Assembly: GCA_017139535.1 (NCBI GenBank)
Contig: WOUO01000006.1
Span: 248,001 to 312,000, forward strand
Length of the DNA stretch: 64,000 bases
Reading direction: 5' to 3'
From: Trichocladium uniseriatum
Taxonomy: Eukaryota; Ascomycota; Sordariomycetes; Sordariales; Chaetomiaceae
Part shown: positions 32,676 through 43,902 of the stretch, piece by piece
How the letters are laid out: each line of letters opens with the position of its first letter
Numbering within the stretch: position 1 is the first letter of the stretch
Position numbers and translations under genes: made by a program
The notes under the pieces: generated by a model
The model's input: the letters and a program-made list of their open reading frames with translations, nothing else
Told to the model about the DNA's origin: nothing
Database searches by the model: none

Positions 32676-33590
32676 ATGGCACGGCATTCGGCGCAGAGGA
32701 AGCTTTTCAATCCCTTCCGCGGGACAGTATACCTCAACCGCGGGGGATATGGCCACATATTTCAACTCGCCGGCACTGCCATTGTCGTCAAGATCGCACA
32801 CCGCATCATCAACAGCAATGCAGCTGCAGAGGCCAGGGCGGCCGAGAACTTGGAAATATTACGACGAGAGCGAGCTCTATATGAAGCACTGACAACCAAA
32901 CCACCATACCCAAACATCGTTCCGTATTTCTTATCCACGGATATCTCCATCTTCATGAAGTTCGAGCCTGACACTCTAGAAAGGCGTCTCAGTCGCCGAT
33001 TCGCGACACCCATTCCGGAGGAACGGCAGTTCCGCTGGATCAACGAGATTGCAAGCGCCGCGTCCTGGCTCGAGAGCCTCGACTACTTCCACGGCGACCT
33101 GCGACCAGAAAACATCCTCCTGGACGAGACCGAACATGTCAAGGTCTGCGACTTTGGGCGGGCTCAGAAGCGGGGATGCAAGGTCGAGGTAGCAACATAC
33201 CCTTTCTACCGCCCGGCCAAGAATGCAGTCGCCGGGCCGGCGCACGAACAGTTCGCGATCGGCTCCTGCATCTACACTATCCGCACCGGCGAGGTGCCTT
33301 ATGGCCAATGGGAGACGCCCGACCATTTCAGGAAAATGTACGAAGCCCTCGTCCGGGGCGAATACCCACCAACCGGGGACGACCGTGTCCTCGGCCATAT
33401 TGTCTCGTCTTGCTGGCACTCGAGCTACGGCAGCATGGCAGACGTGGAAGCAGCCATCCAACGGGTTGTCGGTATGTTGTGCGAGGAAGGCAGCAGTGCT
33501 GTTAGTTTGTCGCTGGAAGAGCATGACCTCTGCGTTCGCAAGTGTCAGGAATTTCTCGCCCAGCAAGGGCAGTTTGTACAAGGGAAATGA
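32676..33590 (+). CDS. Small atypical protein-kinase-like protein
   Basis: Intronless, 304 residues; predicted cytosolic protein kinase of a fungal group with no known substrate. The glycine loop is NRGGYGHIF (21-29), the putative ATP lysine is Lys39 in AIVVKI, and the catalytic loop is HGDLRPEN with Asp141 and Asn146. HRD is replaced by HGD, as in many fungal members of this group. The metal motif CDFG has Asp159. The activation segment is short (GRAQKRGCKVEVATYPFYRP) and lacks a standard APE, and the F-helix region reads EQFAIGSCIYTIRTGEVPYGQ. Key residues for ATP and magnesium are present, so catalysis is possible but not certain. The C-terminal helix is followed directly by the stop, then a 24-nt poly-C tract. 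Confidence 0.78.
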   Translation: MARHSAQRKLFNPFRGTVYLNRGGYGHIFQLAGTAIVVKIAHRIINSNAAAEARAAENLEILRRERALYEALTTKPPYPNIVPYFLSTDISIFMKFEPDTLERRLSRRFATPIPEERQFRWINEIASAASWLESLDYFHGDLRPENILLDETEHVKVCDFGRAQKRGCKVEVATYPFYRPAKNAVAGPAHEQFAIGSCIYTIRTGEVPYGQWETPDHFRKMYEALVRGEYPPTGDDRVLGHIVSSCWHSSYGSMADVEAAIQRVVGMLCEEGSSAVSLSLEEHDLCVRKCQEFLAQQGQFVQGK

Positions 33591-34447
33591 TACAGTGTAA
33601 AATGTAATTCTTTACAGGTACCACCCCCCCCCCCCCCCCCCCCCCCCGCCTTCCCTCCCGCCCATCTCCCATCTTGGACACAGGGCAGTCGGGTAAGGAT
33701 GGCATTGGGGCAGAGTGAGGGCTGTTGAGCACGCCTTGAGAAAGTTTAGGGATCTTTAGAAACCCATGAGTCAGTTATTCAAGCATTTCAAAGCCTCCGA
33801 GAGGATTTGTGATTTTTTTTGCCTTTCGGAGAGGTGGGGTACTGGCTTCAAGCTGCCACTTCTACGACCGTAAACTTGTACCACCTTCTCTTCCAAACTA
33901 CCCCTTCTTACTGCCGAGTAGGGTAAGATGTAACTCTGCAGGAAGCCGTTTCTCCCCGAGTCCATTCAGTTATGTTTTACGCTGGTACATGCCCACGTAT
34001 GTTTTTATATCATCATGATCTGGCCGTACTATGCTCGTCCAATCAACCACAGCTGTCCATCTAGCAAGTTCCATGCCAACACCTCAGTCACTCGCAGTGA
34101 ATTATCAACACTTGAGGGGAGATCAAAAGATAATGCCTGTCTTATAAAGGGGCAGCTACCAAACAGAATAAAGGTACAAAAAGATTCCCGGGCACGTCCA
34201 TATACGGCCCCAACAGTCCCAAAACTCAAATATAAACCGGTCTTGGTGATACAACCTGATAGTCCAACAAGAGCAGACTCCCAACAAAAGTAAAAAGCTG
34301 CCAATTTGGCTGGAGAACTCCTCGAGAAAAACTCCCGAGTGGCTTGCTGCACGCAGTGCAATGACGTATGATGCAGCATCAGCTGTGCATAAAAAAAAAC
34401 ATCAATCATCAAGAGGCCTCTTGGCGACCCCTCCCACCCTCGCTCGA
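33591..34447. other. Convergent intergenic region with poly-C tract
   Basis: Lies between the 3' ends of the kinase-like gene (+) and the NTF2-like gene (-). It contains the poly-C run at 33624-33647. No gene is supported. Confidence 0.6.
33624..33647. repeat. Poly-C homopolymer, 24 nt
   Basis: An uninterrupted run of 24 C residues, about 35 nt after the kinase-like stop codon. Such runs are rare, slip easily and are hard to sequence, so the exact length is uncertain. Confidence 0.85.
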
Positions 34448-36091
34448 TTAAAAGTTCCAAAGGTCAGACTTGGTCGGGGGTCCGCGGCCGAGCTTCTTCC
34501 CCGGCACCTTATCCTCGTCCTCGCCCTCGCCCGTGAGCCAACCGCGCGCAGAGCCCTTCCTGCCGCCCATGCCATCACCGCCGATGGCGATGCCGCGGTC
34601 CTCGCCGGTCCGCTTGGGATTGGGATTGGGGTTGTTGTTCTCCTTGTGAGAGACAGGCGACTGGTCCGTCATGTTGAAGTGGGCCTCAAAGTCCTTACCG
34701 CGGCCCTTGAGGTTCGTGATGTTGCCCAGCGGAGGCGGGCCGGGCGAGGGGACGGTGCCGTCCTCGGTGTGCAGCCTGTTGTCGTACAGGTGCAGGCCTT
34801 CGTTGTGCAGGGTGCCTCGAGGCAGTTTACCCGCGTCGCGCGGCACTTCACTCTCAGGGCCGTCGTCAATCAGCTCAAAGTGGGCCTCGGCATCCCGGCG
34901 CGGCTTAGTGATATGGGCGTTGGGGGCGGGTGTGTTCTCGAGCACATCGTTATCTGCGCCCCAGTGACGCACATCGCGAGCGCGGTGCATGGCGCGGCTT
35001 GCCACGGGCTTCTGCGGTGTTACAAAGTCCTCAAACGACCACGAGCTGCCGGCCTTGGACTTGTTGTTGGCAGCATCGGTTGCGGGTTTCGGTGCGGGTG
35101 CTTCCTGAGCCTCGGAGCCATCGTCGAAGTCGAAATGCTGGTACTTCTTTGGGTTGGGGCGCACGAGGCGCTCAGGGGACTTCTTCCTCTCGTGCGCATC
35201 GGAAGAGGCGTCATCGCCGTCGGTATCAAAGAGACGCATCGGTTGGAAGTTCTTCCCTGCGCCACCTTTGGGGGCGATGGCCTTGCTGGGAGACTGAGAA
35301 CGATCGCGTCCCGCGCTGGGCGAACCGGGCTCTTCGACGGGTTCGTCGCCGAGGATCTCGGTGAAGGAGCGCTGGCGAGGTCTGCTACCGGCGTATGGCG
35401 AGATGACGGCTGAGGGTATTTCTTCCAGCTCCTCGCGCGACGCGAACAAGTTCAGTGACGCATGCGGATCGCGGAGGATGTTTGTAGAACCGCCACGGGA
35501 ACGGTTGGGGAGGGCCTCGGCGGCAGCGGCCGGAGCACCCTGACCCTTGGTGCATTTTGTGATCAGACTGATTTGTTCTTTGCTGTCGCGGATCGGCCAG
35601 TTCTGGCCGGATCTGCCAATGACCTCGACCTGCTTGAGGAGCGAACCCTGGTCCCAACTCTGCCGGATCAGCGCGATCTTTCCTTCGCCGTCAAATGTCA
35701 CGATGTGGATCTGCAAAGAAACGTGTTAGCCAGAATGCACCTTGTGCTATGCTGCGGCTGCCACGGCAATCGGAGAACTTGCAATCGGGAGATGGACAGT
35801 GCGATCGGCAAGGAAGTTGTCGTCCATGCCCGGGAGATAAGGCCCGCCGCTGCTGACGAACTCGAAGGTGGTCTCGGCCTCGAAGACGAGGACATTCTGG
35901 TTCTCAAGTCCGAAGAGAGCGGCTTCCTTCTTCTTGTTGATCCTATTGCGCACTGTGGACAGGTGCTTGATGATGTCGGTCGCACCCGTGAAGCTTGTGG
36001 TGGTTGTGACGTAGTGCAGCGACGCGTTGTCTGCGAGGGCCGACGAGTTCGGCGCAGCGAGAAATCGCTGGTATACCGCCTGGAGCGCCAT
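34448..36091 (-). CDS. NTF2-like domain protein with disordered tail
   Basis: Predicted protein with an N-terminal NTF2-like fold and a long disordered C-terminus; function unknown. Minus-strand exons are 35783-36091 and 34448-35710, giving 523 residues. The start MALQAVYQRFLAAPNSSALADNASLHYVTT matches fungal NTF2-like proteins, as does the two-part core that joins across the intron (LADRTVHLPI-IHIVTFDGEGKI, then IRQSWDQGSLLKQVEVIGRSGQNWPI). The intron has a GC donor (GCAAGT) and a TTTGCAG acceptor; a GT donor that keeps the core contiguous is not available. After residue 160 the protein is rich in Ser, Pro, Asp and Lys. It has short repeated modules (QHFDFDDG, AHFELIDDG, AHFNMTDQS) that look like linear interaction motifs. 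The family is often annotated as NTF2 and mRNA-export related, an inference from the fold. Confidence 0.8.
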
Positions 36092-37826
36092 GTCTCGGAC
36101 AGGCAATTTCGGTCAGGGAAAGTATTGGGACAATACGAAGTGATCAAATTTGGGTCAAAATGAAGGTCTTGGGAAAAGTTGCGGGTTACGAAGCAGGGAA
36201 AAGAAAGGCGCGACGAAGGGTTCGAGAAAAAAGAAGACGGATCCCAAAGTGTGGACGGGAATGGAAGGACCAGGGATGGGGATGACAGGAACAGGATGGC
36301 TGCATGAGGAAGGGGGGGCACAATCCCTACTTTGGCTTGGCAGGGCCGCGTCTTTCCCATGTTTACATCCGATGCACCGAGATTTAGTTAGTGCCTCCTG
36401 AACAAACAAACGGCCGTCCTTGTTTACGCCAGTTGCCACTCGAATGTAACGCAGGCAGCAACAGCGTTTCATCAGTCAACCGAAACAACGAGCTCTCCAG
36501 ATAATACAAGTAGATATCCCGACACAGCATATCCGTTGCCTTTCCACGCCCTCAAAGGCCGGTTCCATTGAGTTCCGTCGGACTCCCAATCTGCCAGTCC
36601 AGAAACAAGGAAACAGGCATGTGGTGCGCCCAAGCGGCCTTCCAAGGTTGTCCGGGGTCCGGTGTCCAGGTGGATTCAGCTACCCCGCCGGACCGGTCCA
36701 GGAACCCGACAGCCTGGAAGGTCATCTCGGAAACGGCCGATGCATGGCAAGAACAGGATCGTAGCTGTCAGTTGAGGCAAACAAATGACGCGCTGATGTC
36801 GACGGGTTCCGAATGCAGCGAGCAACCCCTTCTACTTGCTGCAGGGCAACTCGTTTGTTGACTGCAAGACTGCATTTCCATGTGGGGCCCAAGTTGCATT
36901 GCGGATCAGTGCCCCGCGAACGTTTTGTTTCAGGGTGAACACAGGCCCACAATTCCGCCAGGGGTTCCTGCGTGCGAGCAAGCACTAGCCGTGTCTGGTT
37001 AGGGGGTTCTTGGCTTCGCAACTTCCAGCCGAGCCTGGGCCTTCAACCATGACGGGTTCGTCAAAAACGTTCCAATTGGATCCAACAACTCGCAACTCCC
37101 GATCAAGTCAAGAGAAGAGGCAGAAGAAGCATCCCAACCCGCGCATTTGAGTTTATTCCAAATGTATACCTATCTTGTTAGGCCCGACGTCCCTCCCAGC
37201 TTTTCTACCCACCAACAACGGAATTGTCCGCGAGAGCCCGAGCTCATGCTTTCAGCCGCTTCCTTGCCCTACCTTTCACTACCCTGCACGCTAATGGTCC
37301 ACGCCCGGAGAAGACCTCAGCCAAAGTGGTTGGAACGGCACCAAACGGTGAGGCGGGAGATGCGCTGCAAATGATATGCTGCCAGAACTTGCCTCTCACC
37401 GCAAGGCTGCTGCAAGCAGCCTCGACGCCCGTTTCAGGTAGGCACATTAAAACGGCAGCCGCAATTTAACATCTATCATATATGCTCTGATAGGTTGTCT
37501 CAGCATATCAACCTCGCAGGTTATGGTCATTGTGTTTGGTTGAGTCTGCTGCCTTGCCGGGTGGCATGTTTGATGGCCGCATGAACTCCGGTCGATCATG
37601 TTCTCCATGTCGTCACCTCCCTGCATCACGAGCCTCATCCCTTGCCTTACAGGGCCGTGGTTCCACCGTGAGGATCAATCTCAGCTGGCCTTGCCTCAAC
37701 CCCATTCACCGATATTATTAGTACATTCTCATTACCCATCTCCATTGACCACCTTCCATCTTACCCACCATCACCACCAACATTCTACCTCAAAATTCAA
37801 CCAACAAACCCTACACAACCAAAACC
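36092..37826. other. Divergent intergenic region, NTF2-like to PX-like gene
   Basis: About 1.73 kb between two divergent genes. I inspected the short open frames and found none with a domain or consistent splicing. The right end is C/A-rich, as in a fungal leader. Confidence 0.55.
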
Positions 37827-38558
37827 ATGATAGTCCGCCTCCCCTCTTCTCCAACAGCCAAACCCCCGCAACTGCACACCCGCAAAAACCACGACACATA
37901 CAACGGCACTGACCACCTCCCTCTGGACACTCACGTCCGTGTGACCAGCAACCATACATACTGCATCACCCTCCTCTTCCCGTACAACCGAGCCTGCGAG
38001 ATATACCGCTCACACGACGACTTTGTTACCCTCAGTCGAGAGCTCCAAGCGCCGCTGCCATGTTTAAAGGTTGACTCGGGTGATGGCCCAAGCCCGATAC
38101 ACAAGGGCGTGAGGACAGAGACGGAGATAGAAGCGGCAGGGGCGAAGAAAACGGCAGAAAACAACGACAGGGAAGGGGATATGGAAAGGGATTGTCCTTC
38201 CTGCTGCTGCTGCTCAGGCTCGGGGGCCGAATTGAATTGTTTCCTTGAAGCGGTGCTGAAGCGGGTTAAGAGTGGGAACGGGGAAGGGCATGGGGGCGAA
38301 AAAAGGCGGGGGAAAGGGTGTGGTGATGCGGGGGTTCGGGTTGCTTTGGAGTGGTAGGTCCCCATTTTTGGACCGGACTGTCCGTTTCCCTTGCCCTTTT
38401 ATGGCCAGTTGGCCCGCTGGCTGGCTCGGGAATCTTGTGTGAACGGAGGGTGAACAAGTGCCTTATTCTGCGACACTCTCTCTTGAAATAGCGCGTTAAG
38501 GCTGATTATGTTTCATAGGTTTTTGAGGCGGAGGGCTGGGGATTGTGGGGGAAGATGA
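37827..38558 (+). CDS. PX-like domain protein
   Basis: Predicted phosphoinositide-binding PX-like protein of 188 residues. Exons are 37827-38353 and 38519-38558. The donor GTAGGT lies inside what would otherwise be a TGG-TAG end. Splicing to the acceptor TTTCATAG gives VALEW-FLRRRAGDCGGR, a typical end for a PX-like helix, so the unspliced 176-residue reading is probably wrong. The core strands are THVRVTSNHTYCITLLFPYNRACEIYRSHDDFVTLSREL, in which YRSHDDF corresponds to the PX motif that contacts the lipid head group. A low-complexity insert with CPSCCCCSGSG separates this from the FLEAVLKRV helix. The 165-nt intron is long for this window. Lipid specificity and location are unknown. Confidence 0.68.
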
Positions 38559-38982
38559 TGTTTGATGCTGGCTTGGCTATGCCATTCTCCGGGCCGCGAG
38601 AGCTGTCATGGATCGGCGTTAATAGCGTTTTACACTTACCGCAGGGGGCGGAGCGGTACCTTCATGGGACTTTAGGGGGGCTGACAACTTGGCAGCGTTT
38701 TAGGCACCTATGCTATATACATAATCTCAAAATAAATACTCAAGTAACGAACGACAGGAATTTAGAAGTAGAAATTCTCCCGAAGGTTGGTACAGGGCCG
38801 GGGCATCTCCGCAATAACGGGAACTCCCCCAACCTTGTACCAACCAACCCTTCCTCACACCAAGGGTACCAGCCTCCAGGTAGGCAACCGCATTGTGCTG
38901 ACAAGTGTCGCGGTCACCTTCTCGGTACCCCGCCTCCGTCCCCCATCACCATCATCCCCTGTCAGTGCTCATGGATGATTCC
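38559..38982. other. Convergent intergenic region, PX-like to GH62
   Basis: About 420 bp separating two 3' ends; nothing recognisable. Confidence 0.55.
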
Positions 38983-40230
38983 TCACACGCACTGGGAATA
39001 GTCTAAAACAAACATGTCAGCAACAAACCCACCAAAATCAAATTACAGAAGCCGAGAAAACTCACAAGGGTTGATAACCGTGCACTTAAACGAGCCCTCG
39101 CACGCCGTCGGGCCGTTATACCCAATCCCGCCGCACTGCTCCCAGTGCTTGGCAGTCCCGCCAGGAGACGTGGTGGCCCCAGGCGCCTTGCTCGTCGTGG
39201 GGTTGCCCGGGTTGACGCCGCCGCCGGGGGCGCCCTCGAGCGTCAGCAGCGCAGGCATGTACGACCACAGGTTGTAGTCGTTGCTGTCGCCGGTGCGGCC
39301 CTGGTACAGCATCTGCAGGTTGCAGGGGTCGATCGTGAAGGTCTGGTCCGGGTTGGAGCGGATGATGTCGCCGTGGCTGATGTCGTTAGTCCAGGACGCG
39401 CCGGCGTCGGTGTTGGCGCGGCCGGCGAAGGGGCGGTCTTCGCTCGTGGCCTGCGGCGTCCAGTTGCCGTCGAGGCGGGTGGCCGTGTAGGAGCGGAAGT
39501 AGCGGCCGCGGGCGCCGATGGACTCGATGATCATGAGGTACTGGTTCTGGCCGGCGACCTTGTAGACTTGGATGGCCTCGAAGAGGTCGCCGACGGGGCC
39601 GGTCATGATGGTGTCGTAGCGGTTGCCGAAGCTGGAGGGGAAGTCGTTGATGGGCATGCGGGCGCGGTAGACGCGGCCGTTGTCGCCGTTGAAGAAGAGG
39701 TACATGTGCGTATCGTCGGCGATCAGGGTCTGGTCGATAGGGCCGGTTCGGGAGTCTGAGATGTCTCCGGTGAAGAGGGTCCTCTCCTCCGACCAGCCGT
39801 TTGCATTGGCGGGGTCGTTGGAGGTCCGGTAGTTGAACTTATCGCGCGACCATTGGTAGGCAAGGACCCAGATGTTCTTGGGAGAGAAGAAGAAGAGGGT
39901 GGGCGCGACCGTGTTGAAGCGCATGCCATTCTGGCTGGCCGAGCTCATCTGTGACCAGTCCGAGAAGAGGCCAAAGTTGAAGGAGCTCCAGTTGGGCCCC
40001 GGCGGCGGCGCGTAGAAGGATCCGTAGATGAGGTGCTGGCCCTTGTAGGGGACATGGGTGAAGTCCTTGAGAGAGACCCAGCCCGGCTTCGGTCTCGCGA
40101 GGGGACCGGTCGATTTCCATCGATAGGTGGACGGAAGTTTGCACTGGGCTTCGGCCACGGGGAGGGTAGACGCGAGCAAGGCGACGACCAGAGCCGACAC
40201 CGGGCTGACGTCGATGTTGAAGAGCTTCAT
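38983..40230 (-). CDS. GH62 alpha-L-arabinofuranosidase with CBM1
   Basis: Secreted enzyme predicted to release arabinose side chains from arabinoxylan. Minus-strand exons are 39066-40230 and 38983-39002, giving 394 residues. A signal peptide ends at about AEA-QC (residues 27-29). The GH62 five-bladed domain follows: Asp56 in WVSLKDFTHV (likely base), Asp166 in GPIDQTLIADD (likely pKa modulator) and Glu218 in DLFEAIQVYK (likely acid). HGDIIRSNPDQTFTIDPCNLQMLYQG closes the domain. A Gly/Pro/Thr/Ser linker leads to a C-terminal family 1 cellulose-binding module, HWEQCGGIGYNGPTACEGSF, whose last residues PYYSQCV come from the tiny 20-nt second exon. Without that splice the CBM1 would lose two aromatics and its last Cys. 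The start was placed at MKLFNID, since the frame upstream lacks an ATG. A TATA box lies 94 nt upstream. Confidence 0.95.
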
Positions 40231-41577
40231 GGTGTTGTTGTTCCCAAAATTATTGACAAAGTCTGTAGACAAGCGGAAGTGAGGCTGAAGAAGGTAGAGA
40301 GGAAGAGCCAAAGGTGATGTTTGTTATATAGACATTCAACTTCACTACCTACGCAAAGATAGATAAGACGTCTACTGCTCAAACTAGCTACCTCAACCAA
40401 CTGCCCCTTTCCTCCGGATCAAATTTCCTCTCATGGTGTGGTCTACCAGAAGTTCAAGGGGGTCGAGCCCCGAGTGTCATTTCCACCGGCAGCACAACCA
40501 CCGGATTTCCCTATTCAAGTTCTCTAACCTTCACGCTCCATCATCTATGAACGCAAGCAGTTTTCTCCATCAATGAGGGAACAGGATCCAGACGTACGGA
40601 ATATATTATTCTAAATGAACTCTCGACAAAACAGTCTCGTAGCGAGCCGAAGGCACACAACCAAACCGGGTTGCCGGAGCGGAACGTCGTTCCAGTCACA
40701 TTCCGCTTGGCAGCTGCCGCTGTCAGATCCTGTGATGCTACAGTTAGTGGCCGGGATAAGGCCGTTGCATACCAGACGTCGAAAAGGATGCGCTCCAATG
40801 ACGAACCTTGATTGTTGATGCATGAGGGCTTGAAAGCTTTCAGCTCTCCCCTCATGACCACATACGACTAGTCGCCCGAGCTAAGAATAAGCAACCAATA
40901 TATCTGATCTTCGGTACCTAGGGAACCCTGCGCCGTCCGATCGCCGCGATCCCAACTGGGGAAGGTCATGATGCTGTCCCCTGAATCGCCCCGATTAGCG
41001 CGGCAGTGTTTGGACATCACCTGGGGTTGACCGTTGAGTTTTGACATGCGACCCCATGGCGCTTTAATCTATTTCGGCCCGGCCTCCGAAGGACAAGCCT
41101 TCTACCCAACCCCGGCAGAGTGTTGGACTGCGTGTCGGGACTCGGAGGAATGAGAGCGGAGTGCGTTGATGGTCGGCCCGATGCCCGAGGCCCAAATCAG
41201 AACCCCCGGCGCAGGGAATTCGGGTCTCTCAGACGGAATGCCCCCATCAGTAGAATTAGCTCGCTGAAGCTGTACTGTCCTCCCCTTGCGGCGTTGAAGT
41301 CAATGGCCTGTGGATAACTTGATTAAAGTTTACCCAGCTCCTGCGTCCTGATACCACTGACAGCATCAGAAATAGTTACAGCAATAAATTGAACAGACAG
41401 TAAATTGTATGCCGCCGCGGCGAGTTGTTTGTCATCGGGCTTTCCTCCATTCTTCATCCCTCTCCCTGCCATCTCCTTTTCCATGTTCCCCCCTGTCCCG
41501 TCTCCCCGTTCCAAGGGGCCCCTCCCAAGCCTTTCTGTCCCGTCTCCCCGTACCAAGCCCCGGTCTCTTTTACTTAC
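40231..41577. other. Intergenic, upstream of GH62
   Basis: About 1.35 kb that includes the GH62 promoter at its left end. A minus-strand frame near 40611-40823 encodes a Cys-containing stretch but has no signal peptide or splice support. No gene is supported. Confidence 0.5.
40324..40330 (-). promoter_or_regulatory. TATA box of the GH62 gene
   Basis: TATATAA on the minus strand, 94 nt before the ATG at 40230. I did not find a clear xylanase-regulator site (GGCTAA) in the nearest 250 bp. Confidence 0.55.
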
Positions 41578-43007
41578 TCACAGCACATCATTGCGGTGAC
41601 CGTCCATGAACGAGGAAGTCGATGGACAGTGAAGGGTCTGAAACCGGCGGTAATAATTCCGGCATGCAGAATCCTCGCACTTGGGCCAAATATTGGCGTT
41701 TCCTGGCAGCGACTCGTTAAGGTTGTAGGAGTCGGGGTCTAATGCATGGAGCCATTCCTGGTTTGGGTTATACCGGTCACCGCCGTCCCATGTGTCGAGC
41801 GAAATCATTCGTGTATAGCGTGTAATGATGCATTGCGTGTTCGGTGTAGAGGACTGGTCAAGGCATTTCATTGCCCTAACGCTCTGATAAAGGAGAGCGG
41901 AGTCCCGTGCGAAATGTTTCGCGACGTCATAATATCTTAAACAGTCTCTGTAGCCCAGCGTAGCCTGCGACGCCGACTCACTGGGCTCGCTCGCATCGCT
42001 AAGTGAGAAAGTCAGTGATGGTGGTCTAAAGATAAGCTATGAGGAATCAATTCTGAAAGCACCTACGAGCGAGTCTCATAGCGAAGACACGTGCAATCCG
42101 GATGGCCGAAACATCTCATCTCGGTGAGGGAATCTGGCGCCACAAAGAGAGGAGCGCCCATCTGACGGTGCCTCAGGAACATGGAACGAACAGCAGAAAC
42201 ATCAAATCGCCCTCGGCTATCGACATCCAAGGTCTCGTGTCTTGTCCATGTAAGTACCAGGCTCCCCGGAAGATCACGGGACGGAGGGGAGAGGTCCATA
42301 TACGACGCCCAGTGTGGATGAAGTGAATTGCTCGTGCTCTTGCACGCCCCCTGGCCATCATCATTCTTCTAACGGCCGCAGCGTTGGTTGAGCTCGGGTA
42401 ATGGCCAAGGTGCGGAGCGTTCGCCGTCTGAAGAGGGTTGCTTAACTTGCTTTAATACGTAGGCCTCAATATCAGCCCATGAAACCTGCTCGTGTTCGCA
42501 TATTTGTAATGTGCCTTCTCTCCCGATGCAGACGGCTGTCGTCCATGACTTCTGCGACTCCGCGGCAGAGAATGCCCGTGGAGAATGGCATTTCTTACAA
42601 CCGGCACAATAGCGGCGGTATCCCTCGGTAGCAGCGAACCTACATCCCCTCGAGACGGGAGCCTGACAGCCAGGGTTGTTGTTGAATTCACAGTGTTTCA
42701 AGCATTTTGAACAAAGCTGATCCTTTCGAAGCCGGGCGCGCACCACATCGCGAATCTCGGGCACGGAACTCGTCAATATTGAGTATGGATCTGCACCAAA
42801 CTTGAAGTCGGTTTCGTTCCACCCGTTTGAGGGAAGCCGGTGGCCGGGGACGTGATACTGAACAAGGCGGCGGAAGACCTTCGAAACTCTGGAAAGACAA
42901 AAGGGGGCCAGGATGTCGTCATGAAGCTGATCTATGATCAGAACTAGCAGTTCCTCTGGGAGGCGACAGAGGGGGCTGAGCTTGTGGTTGTGGAGGGTTG
43001 CTACCAA
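41578..43007 (-). pseudogene. F-box protein gene with in-frame TAG
   Basis: Relic of, or possibly live, F-box protein of a large Sordariomycete family; such proteins act as substrate adaptors of SCF ubiquitin ligases. The F-box is LCRLPEELLVLIIDQLHDDILAPFC, followed by LSRVSKVFRRLV and a Cys-rich block (CSKCLKHCEF, RYCAGCKKCH, ICEHEQVSWADIEAYV). A TAG at 42369-42371 interrupts the frame. Reading on in the same frame gives family-like sequence (LVLTWTRHETLDVDSRGRF, EMRCFGHPDCTCLRYE). A normal 68-nt intron (41999-42066, GTAGGT...CTTAG) then joins to a last exon ending in EWLHALDPDSYNLNE and CRNYYRRF. No ATG in frame was found before the F-box either. One stop plus a missing start suggests a pseudogene; a sequencing error or an overlooked short intron could also explain it. 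Confidence 0.72.
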
Positions 43008-43902
43008 GGGTCCATCTTGGGGTCGGACGATCCGGATCCAGAACGGAGGGGCTTCTGTTCCTTTTCCGGCAGCGGCTCCGAGGGTGGAACTGGAAATAAT
43101 ATCCTTGATCTCCTGCCTGTCCCTTGCACTTACCCGTCAGCGAAAACGTTCAGTCTCCTGGGTCTATCTATCTTCTCCAGGGGTGTCCATGGGGTGGTTT
43201 GGTTTACCTTCTGGTGCTTGGCCTAGACAGACCCAACCACAGATCCCAGAGTCGGAAGGAGCCAAAATGGGACGAACTCGGGTGAGAACAGTCCCACTTG
43301 CGTGATCGTAAACTTGCAAGTCGCAGTCGTTGGTTGTCGAGTTCCTTCCGCTCCTGCGCTGGGGTGGGAGAATGGAAAGCAGGGTGTTTCCGCCGCTTCT
43401 CGGGTTTGCAATTGGTGGACTGGCTCGTCTGCGTTGTGGAAGACTCGAAGTCGAGTGGCGACGCCTCCCAAGGTTTCAAAATGGAGAGGATTGGAACAAG
43501 GGAGAAAACGGAGATGGGAGCTTAGCCAGGCTACCAAAGATGGGGTGTCAACTGGTACTATTTTTTGCTTCAAATGAATTGAAGGCTGTTTACAATTCGG
43601 TGTGGTTTGTATGGAAAATTCAGGTTCCCTGCGGTCAGGAGAAAGGAAGGAAGCAGGTCACTCATCAACGTTGCTGCATCTCTGGCAGGAGCCACCCACT
43701 CTTCCCTTCCCACGAAATACCAATTCCTGGCGTGGGCTCACAGTTCCTCACTGAATATAAACTTCAAGTCTGGCAAAACGTTCTTCAAGCACTATTTAAA
43801 TCTATTAAAACTGCCAGGCAGCTAGTGCAGTCTAGGCTGACTATTGCGGTTCATCACTGCAGTTGAAATCTCTTCGGCCTATCAGCTCCCCTCATCTATC
43901 GC
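43008..43902. other. Intergenic, small secreted gene to F-box relic
   Basis: About 0.9 kb. A possible 5' exon of the F-box relic could lie at 43080-43200 (a donor GGTAAGT and acceptor TTCCAG are visible on the minus strand at 43081-43135), but no start codon could be joined. A 178-codon plus-strand frame here looks spurious. Confidence 0.5.

Noticed and set aside
39145..39759. 204-codon plus-strand frame opposite GH62.
   Set aside because: Ala/Val/Gly-rich antisense shadow of a GC-rich exon; the minus-strand reading is certain.
40611..40823. Possible small Cys-containing secreted protein on the minus strand.
   Set aside because: No signal peptide, no splice support and no promoter features.
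43330..43866. 178-codon plus-strand open frame.
   Set aside because: No domain, no signal peptide, and composition unlike neighbouring genes; it probably arises from chance in GC-rich DNA.
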